The translations under genes and the position numbers were made by a program. The notes beneath the pieces were generated by a model that worked only from the letters and a program-made list of their open reading frames with translations, was not told the DNA's origin and did no database searches. Of a stretch of 8,691 nt of DNA, positions 5,142 to 8,691 are shown piece after piece. Each line of letters opens with the position of its first letter. Within the stretch, counting starts at the first letter, position 1. Source of the stretch: Tannerellaceae bacterium (lineage in GTDB: Bacteria > Bacteroidota > Bacteroidia > Bacteroidales > Tannerellaceae); contig JAIRYL010000132.1 in assembly GCA_031267775.1 (NCBI GenBank), forward strand, positions 1 to 8,691, in the 5' to 3' direction.

Positions 5142-7778
5142 TTAAAACTTATATGTATATGAAATGGAAGGAATAATAGGAACAAGCCCTTTCTGATACG
5201 TGACAAATTTTCCGTCGTCCTTAAAATACGATTGCCTGATATAAAAAGGATTCATCCGGCAATAGGCATTATAGAGGCTGATATTCCATATCCCCATCCG
5301 TCCTTTTTTTTTAAGGAAGTATAGGTTTAAACCTACATCGAGCCGGTGATAATCCCCTAATTTAGCGGCATTTCTACCCAGTACATATTCTACGTATGTA
5401 CCTCCGTAAGGGTCTGCATTGGAAATATATCGTTCCAAAGGGACGGTAACCCTGTTGCCGGAAGCATACGTCCATGAAGCGCTCAGGTCTACTTTCGGAT
5501 TAAATTTATGGATGGCCGTCAGATTCAACTTGTGGCGATTGTCGTATTTAAACGGAAAACGCTCTCCGCTATTTACCAGTTTATCGTTAAAAATACGATC
5601 AGACCACGACAAGGTATAAGTAATCCACCCCGACGTACGCCCTTCCGGTTTCCGCGCCATTAATTCCACCCCATACGAACGTCCCGAACCCATAGACACT
5701 TTCTCGTCCCAGCCGATATAATCAGGAAAAAGGAGCGCGTTATCCTGGTATTCTATCAGGTTATTCATCTTCTTGTAATAACCCTCGACAGAAAAGCCAT
5801 ATTCTTTTTTCAAACTATAATAAGCCCCTATCGATACCTGATGCGCATTCATCGGTTTCACTCTCGACGTAACGGGCACCCATATATCGGAAGGCAAGCT
5901 GGCAAACGTATTCGATAATTGATGCACATATTGATTCATTTTTGCATACGACGCTTTGAACGACAGATCATTGGTAATGAGATACCGGACGGAAAGGCGC
6001 GGCTGAAAAGACAGGTAGCTTTTTTCTTCAACATGATAAGTTGCCAGGCGTATACCTGCATTTGCTTTCCACCTGTCGGCAAGCGACCAGTCGTCTTCTG
6101 CATATACGCTCCATTCGTGCGCGTAAACGGAAGGTTCGGAATAAGCCAGCTCATAATTCTGCTGAGAAACAACGCTATCGACAATCGTTATGGTAGATTT
6201 ATCTTCAGGCGTATAGATATGATAAAGATAATCCCATCCGAAACGTATGCGATGCCGAGGCATGGGCGAATAATCGAAGTCCGAACGAAAACCGACGTCC
6301 TGGATACCGGAACGACGCCAATAATATTTCTCTTTGGGAGAATTATATTCCGGCTGATAAGGGTTGTGAGGCGTAATATTGTTGTCGATCATTTTTGATT
6401 TAAATTGCGAATAAGACGCTTTGAAATTGCCAAATAATTTCTGATTGAAAACATACGCCCAATTTAAAGACGATACAATATTGCCCCATCGCCAGATTAA
6501 CTCCTGTCCGTATTTTTTATTGTTTGTCGTATACCAGCCGGTAGACCGAAGCCGGTCTTGCCCCGCATAAAAATTAACGTACAGCCTGCTTTTGTGCGAA
6601 AACAGATGGTTTATCTTAGCATTCAGGTCGTAAAAAGAATACCCTGTAAATTTTTCATCCCCATTTTTATCCGCGTTATTCGCAATGGCAAAAAGAGGAG
6701 AGGTAATGGCGTCAAACCATGTCCTCCGGAAAGCGATATTGAATGACGTGCGGTCTTTCACGATTGGCCCTTCTATATTTGCTTTCGCCATAAGTAATCC
6801 CAAAGAGATATTGGCGTGATAATTTTGCATATCGCCATCTTTTAGCCGTATGTCTGCAACGGAAGAAAGCCTTCCGCCGTATCGGGCCGGAAAGCTTTCT
6901 TTATAGAAATCCACATTCTTCACAATATCCGGGTTAAACGTAGAAAACAAACCGGCTACGTGATTAACGTTATATAGCGGTATGCCGTCTATCAGGAATA
7001 AATTTTCGTCCTGATTTCCCCCTCTGACAAACATACCTCCCAACATTTCTGTGCCGGAAGCCACGCCCGGTTGGCGCTGCAAGCACCGGAGCAAGTCAGG
7101 CTCGCCAAATAAAACCGGCAATTTACGGATATGGCCGGATGAAAGTTCCACGTTTCCCATCCGGCTGCTCATCACTTCCGAATAAGGATTATCCCCCCTG
7201 ACAACAACCTCTTCCAACATGCTTGATGCGATAAGGGGAATATCCACAAGCGTGTCTTTTTCAAGTATCAGCGTTATCTCATGCGTTTTATAACCGACAT
7301 AGGATGAATAGAGCGTTACTTTTCCCGCAGGAAGAGTCAGGCTGTAAAATCCATAACTGTTAGATACGGTTCCTTTTCCTGATATACCGTCTTGCACGGT
7401 TGCATTGATCAGGCTTTCGTAAGAAGCGGAATCTCTCGTAAATCCAATGATCGTATATTGTCTCGGTTTCTTTTTTAAAATAATATATTGCCCGGTTATA
7501 CGATAAACGATGGGTAAAGAGGCAAACAATCGTTTTAAACAATGAAGCAACGGTTCTTCCGTCGCCTTTAACGAAACAGTTGGCATAGCCTCGACCAGAG
7601 AAGATTCGTAAGAAAAAAACACGCCTGTTTGTTTTTCCAATTCAAAAAATATATCCTGGACAGGAACATTACGCATATCTAAGGTAACGGCAGGAGTCGA
7701 TTCAGACAATTGAGCGTTTAACCGAATCCCTTCCGGGAAAATCAATAATCCAATTAACAAGACAAAAACGCGTTTCAT
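5142..7778 (-). CDS. TonB-dependent outer-membrane receptor with STN signalling domain
   Basis: The protein has 878 residues. Domains in order are: signal peptide 1-22 (cleavage near LNA-Q); STN domain about 30-103, beginning VTLDMRNVPVQDIFFELEKQ; a carboxypeptidase-regulatory-like beta-sandwich about 108-190; a TonB-box-like EEVVVRG at 189-195; a plug domain about 205-315 with GGMFVRGGNQDENLFLIDG and PARYGGRLSSVADI; and a beta-barrel to a C-terminal YTYKF with terminal Phe. TonB/ExbBD energy drives uptake of a bound ligand across the outer membrane. The STN domain signals to a periplasmic FecR partner, and the fecR-type gene lies only 7 bp upstream. The following DUF4249 gene is 4 bp downstream. 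Start ATG at 7778-7776 fits the signal peptide; another ATG four bases upstream is out of frame. No SusD gene follows, so a glycan substrate is not implied; peptide, metal-chelate or other ligands remain possible. Confidence 0.93.
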   Translation of the reverse strand: MKRVFVLLIGLLIFPEGIRLNAQLSESTPAVTLDMRNVPVQDIFFELEKQTGVFFSYESSLVEAMPTVSLKATEEPLLHCLKRLFASLPIVYRITGQYIILKKKPRQYTIIGFTRDSASYESLINATVQDGISGKGTVSNSYGFYSLTLPAGKVTLYSSYVGYKTHEITLILEKDTLVDIPLIASSMLEEVVVRGDNPYSEVMSSRMGNVELSSGHIRKLPVLFGEPDLLRCLQRQPGVASGTEMLGGMFVRGGNQDENLFLIDGIPLYNVNHVAGLFSTFNPDIVKNVDFYKESFPARYGGRLSSVADIRLKDGDMQNYHANISLGLLMAKANIEGPIVKDRTSFNIAFRRTWFDAITSPLFAIANNADKNGDEKFTGYSFYDLNAKINHLFSHKSRLYVNFYAGQDRLRSTGWYTTNNKKYGQELIWRWGNIVSSLNWAYVFNQKLFGNFKASYSQFKSKMIDNNITPHNPYQPEYNSPKEKYYWRRSGIQDVGFRSDFDYSPMPRHRIRFGWDYLYHIYTPEDKSTITIVDSVVSQQNYELAYSEPSVYAHEWSVYAEDDWSLADRWKANAGIRLATYHVEEKSYLSFQPRLSVRYLITNDLSFKASYAKMNQYVHQLSNTFASLPSDIWVPVTSRVKPMNAHQVSIGAYYSLKKEYGFSVEGYYKKMNNLIEYQDNALLFPDYIGWDEKVSMGSGRSYGVELMARKPEGRTSGWITYTLSWSDRIFNDKLVNSGERFPFKYDNRHKLNLTAIHKFNPKVDLSASWTYASGNRVTVPLERYISNADPYGGTYVEYVLGRNAAKLGDYHRLDVGLNLYFLKKKGRMGIWNISLYNAYCRMNPFYIRQSYFKDDGKFVTYQKGLVPIIPSISYTYKF

Positions 7779-7785
7779 TCATTTT

Positions 7786-8634
7786 TTAATTACTTCTGTC
7801 TACGGCAAGACGAACGTCCAGCGTTTGATTGATAATCATTAAAACTTCTTCTAAAGACAAATGATTAAACGTTGCCGTCAATTTTTCTCCCCGAATCATC
7901 GTACGGCTTCTTACGCCCACCTGATAATAATCGCTTAAATCTTCAATAACTCTTTCCAGCGGAGCATTTCTGAATTGTAATAAACCCGTTTTCCATGAAA
8001 GATAATTTACATCGTCTTCCGTCAGGACCTTGATTTCTTGTGTTTCCATAGAATAATACGCCGACATATCGGCTGTAAGTATAACATTTTCTTTTTTGCT
8101 ACCTTCTCCGGCAATAAAATTCACTTTACCGGTAGCGACATTTACACGAATAGAAGCGTCTTGTTGGTTGATTTGAAAACTGGTACCCAACACGATAACT
8201 TCCGCCATTTTAGTTTGAATGGAAAAAGGGCGCAATTCATCCCGCGTCACCCGATAAAAAGCTTTACCGTTCATCTCCACCTCGCGCCTTGTTTTTCCAA
8301 ACGTTCTTGCATTATATCTGATCCGGGAGCCGGCCGACATTGAAATAAGCGTACTGTCCGGCAGATATACATCTTTTATTTGTCCCGGAGCGGTTGATAT
8401 CGTAACCCACTCCGGCGTATGCGTTTTCCAATAATAGAATGTTACGATAGAAACAAGCAAGACGGCAAACGAAGCCGCCGCCATCAAATACCGGCGCCAG
8501 GGTATCGGCTGCCGGATACCTTTTTCCCGGGCAAGTCTATTCCAGGCCTTTTTCGTATCCAGACTATTTTCCCGGTAATGTTTCGCTATGAAACAAATCC
8601 GTTCTTCAACTATGTCTTCTTGCTTTTCGCTCAT
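7786..8634 (-). CDS. FecR-family anti-sigma regulator
   Basis: Inner-membrane regulator that, in this family, binds an ECF sigma factor in the cytoplasm and the STN domain of a TonB-dependent receptor in the periplasm. From the ATG at 8634-8632 it has 282 residues: a cytoplasmic part with VEERICFIAKHYRENSLD and TKKAWNRL; one membrane segment at about 49-69; a FecR domain at about 77-171 with LPDSTLISMSAGSRIRY, NGKAFYRV and VLGTSFQIN; and the DUF4974 C-terminal domain at about 214-281 (LLQFRNAPLERVIEDLSDYY, then LSLEEVLMIINQTLDV). The domain order and length are typical of Bacteroidales FecR proteins. The ATG at 8634 is preferred over an in-frame GTG at 8676 because a TAA of another frame ends two bases before it, as if an upstream gene stopped there. 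It is the first complete gene of a three-gene operon with the receptor and lipoprotein. Confidence 0.9.
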   Translation of the reverse strand: MSEKQEDIVEERICFIAKHYRENSLDTKKAWNRLAREKGIRQPIPWRRYLMAAASFAVLLVSIVTFYYWKTHTPEWVTISTAPGQIKDVYLPDSTLISMSAGSRIRYNARTFGKTRREVEMNGKAFYRVTRDELRPFSIQTKMAEVIVLGTSFQINQQDASIRVNVATGKVNFIAGEGSKKENVILTADMSAYYSMETQEIKVLTEDDVNYLSWKTGLLQFRNAPLERVIEDLSDYYQVGVRSRTMIRGEKLTATFNHLSLEEVLMIINQTLDVRLAVDRSN

Positions 8635-8636
8635 TC

Positions 8637-8691
8637 TTATTTTCCTGATTGGGCGTTTTTGTTTTTCATTGTCCACGCCCCCGGACGTTTT
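8637..8691 (-). CDS. Possible C-terminal tail of an upstream gene, perhaps the ECF sigma factor
   Basis: One minus-strand frame is open from the window edge to a TAA at 8639-8637, giving 17 codons that end NKNAQSGK, two bases before the preferred ATG of the FecR gene. By gene order in this family an ECF sigma factor gene should stand here. The fragment is too short to show any sigma-factor motif, and the frame used by the FecR gene is also open here, so the call rests on context alone. Confidence 0.3.
   Translation of the reverse strand, partial: KRPGAWTMKNKNAQSGK

Noticed and set aside
5138..5206. Longer N-terminus for the DUF4249 protein
   Set aside because: It would overlap the end of the receptor gene and bury the lipobox 42 residues inside the protein; the ATG at 5137 gives a standard lipoprotein signal.

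Overview
The window looks like a chromosomal segment of a Bacteroidota bacterium, most likely of the order Bacteroidales. The grounds are a FecR / STN-domain TonB-dependent receptor / DUF4249 lipoprotein operon, a TAnnTTTG-type promoter box, and start codons that mostly lack Shine-Dalgarno sequences. The taxonomic placement is an inference from gene families; no marker gene is present.

Left part (1-2861, minus strand): two nucleotide-sugar genes of a surface-polysaccharide locus, transcribed leftward and running out of the window. The first is a membrane-bound WbpM/PglF/CapD-type UDP-GlcNAc 4,6-dehydratase. The second is a WbpP/TviC-type UDP-GlcNAc 4-epimerase, cut off at its C-terminus by the window edge. 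They share an ATGA stop/start overlap. Both enzyme types draw on UDP-GlcNAc, one towards 6-deoxy-4-keto sugars and the other towards UDP-GalNAc, so the locus probably makes capsule, O-antigen or another surface glycan.

Middle (2862-3295): a 434-bp gene-free region between divergent genes. It holds the most striking structure of the window: a 30-bp inverted repeat (29/30 identical) flanking 133 bp. The enclosed segment contains a leftward-facing TATGTTTG promoter box and tandem 21-bp repeats. The size, architecture and position in front of a polysaccharide gene resemble the invertible, phase-variable promoters of Bacteroidales capsule loci. Inversion would turn the promoter towards the gene on the right.

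Right of it (3296-4126, plus strand): a secreted protein of 276 residues, probably a small outer-membrane beta-barrel, which I cannot assign to a named family. Its 3' end overlaps the end of the convergent DUF4249 gene by 48 bp.

Right part (4079-8691, minus strand): a tight operon running leftward. It begins with a possible tail of an upstream gene at the window edge. Then come a FecR-type anti-sigma regulator, a TonB-dependent receptor with an N-terminal STN signalling domain, and a DUF4249 surface lipoprotein, with gaps of 7 and 4 bp. The arrangement implies trans-envelope signalling: substrate binding at the receptor is relayed through STN to FecR and on to an ECF sigma factor that should lie just beyond the right edge. 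The lipoprotein occupies the place where a SusD-like protein often sits. The substrate cannot be told from the sequence.
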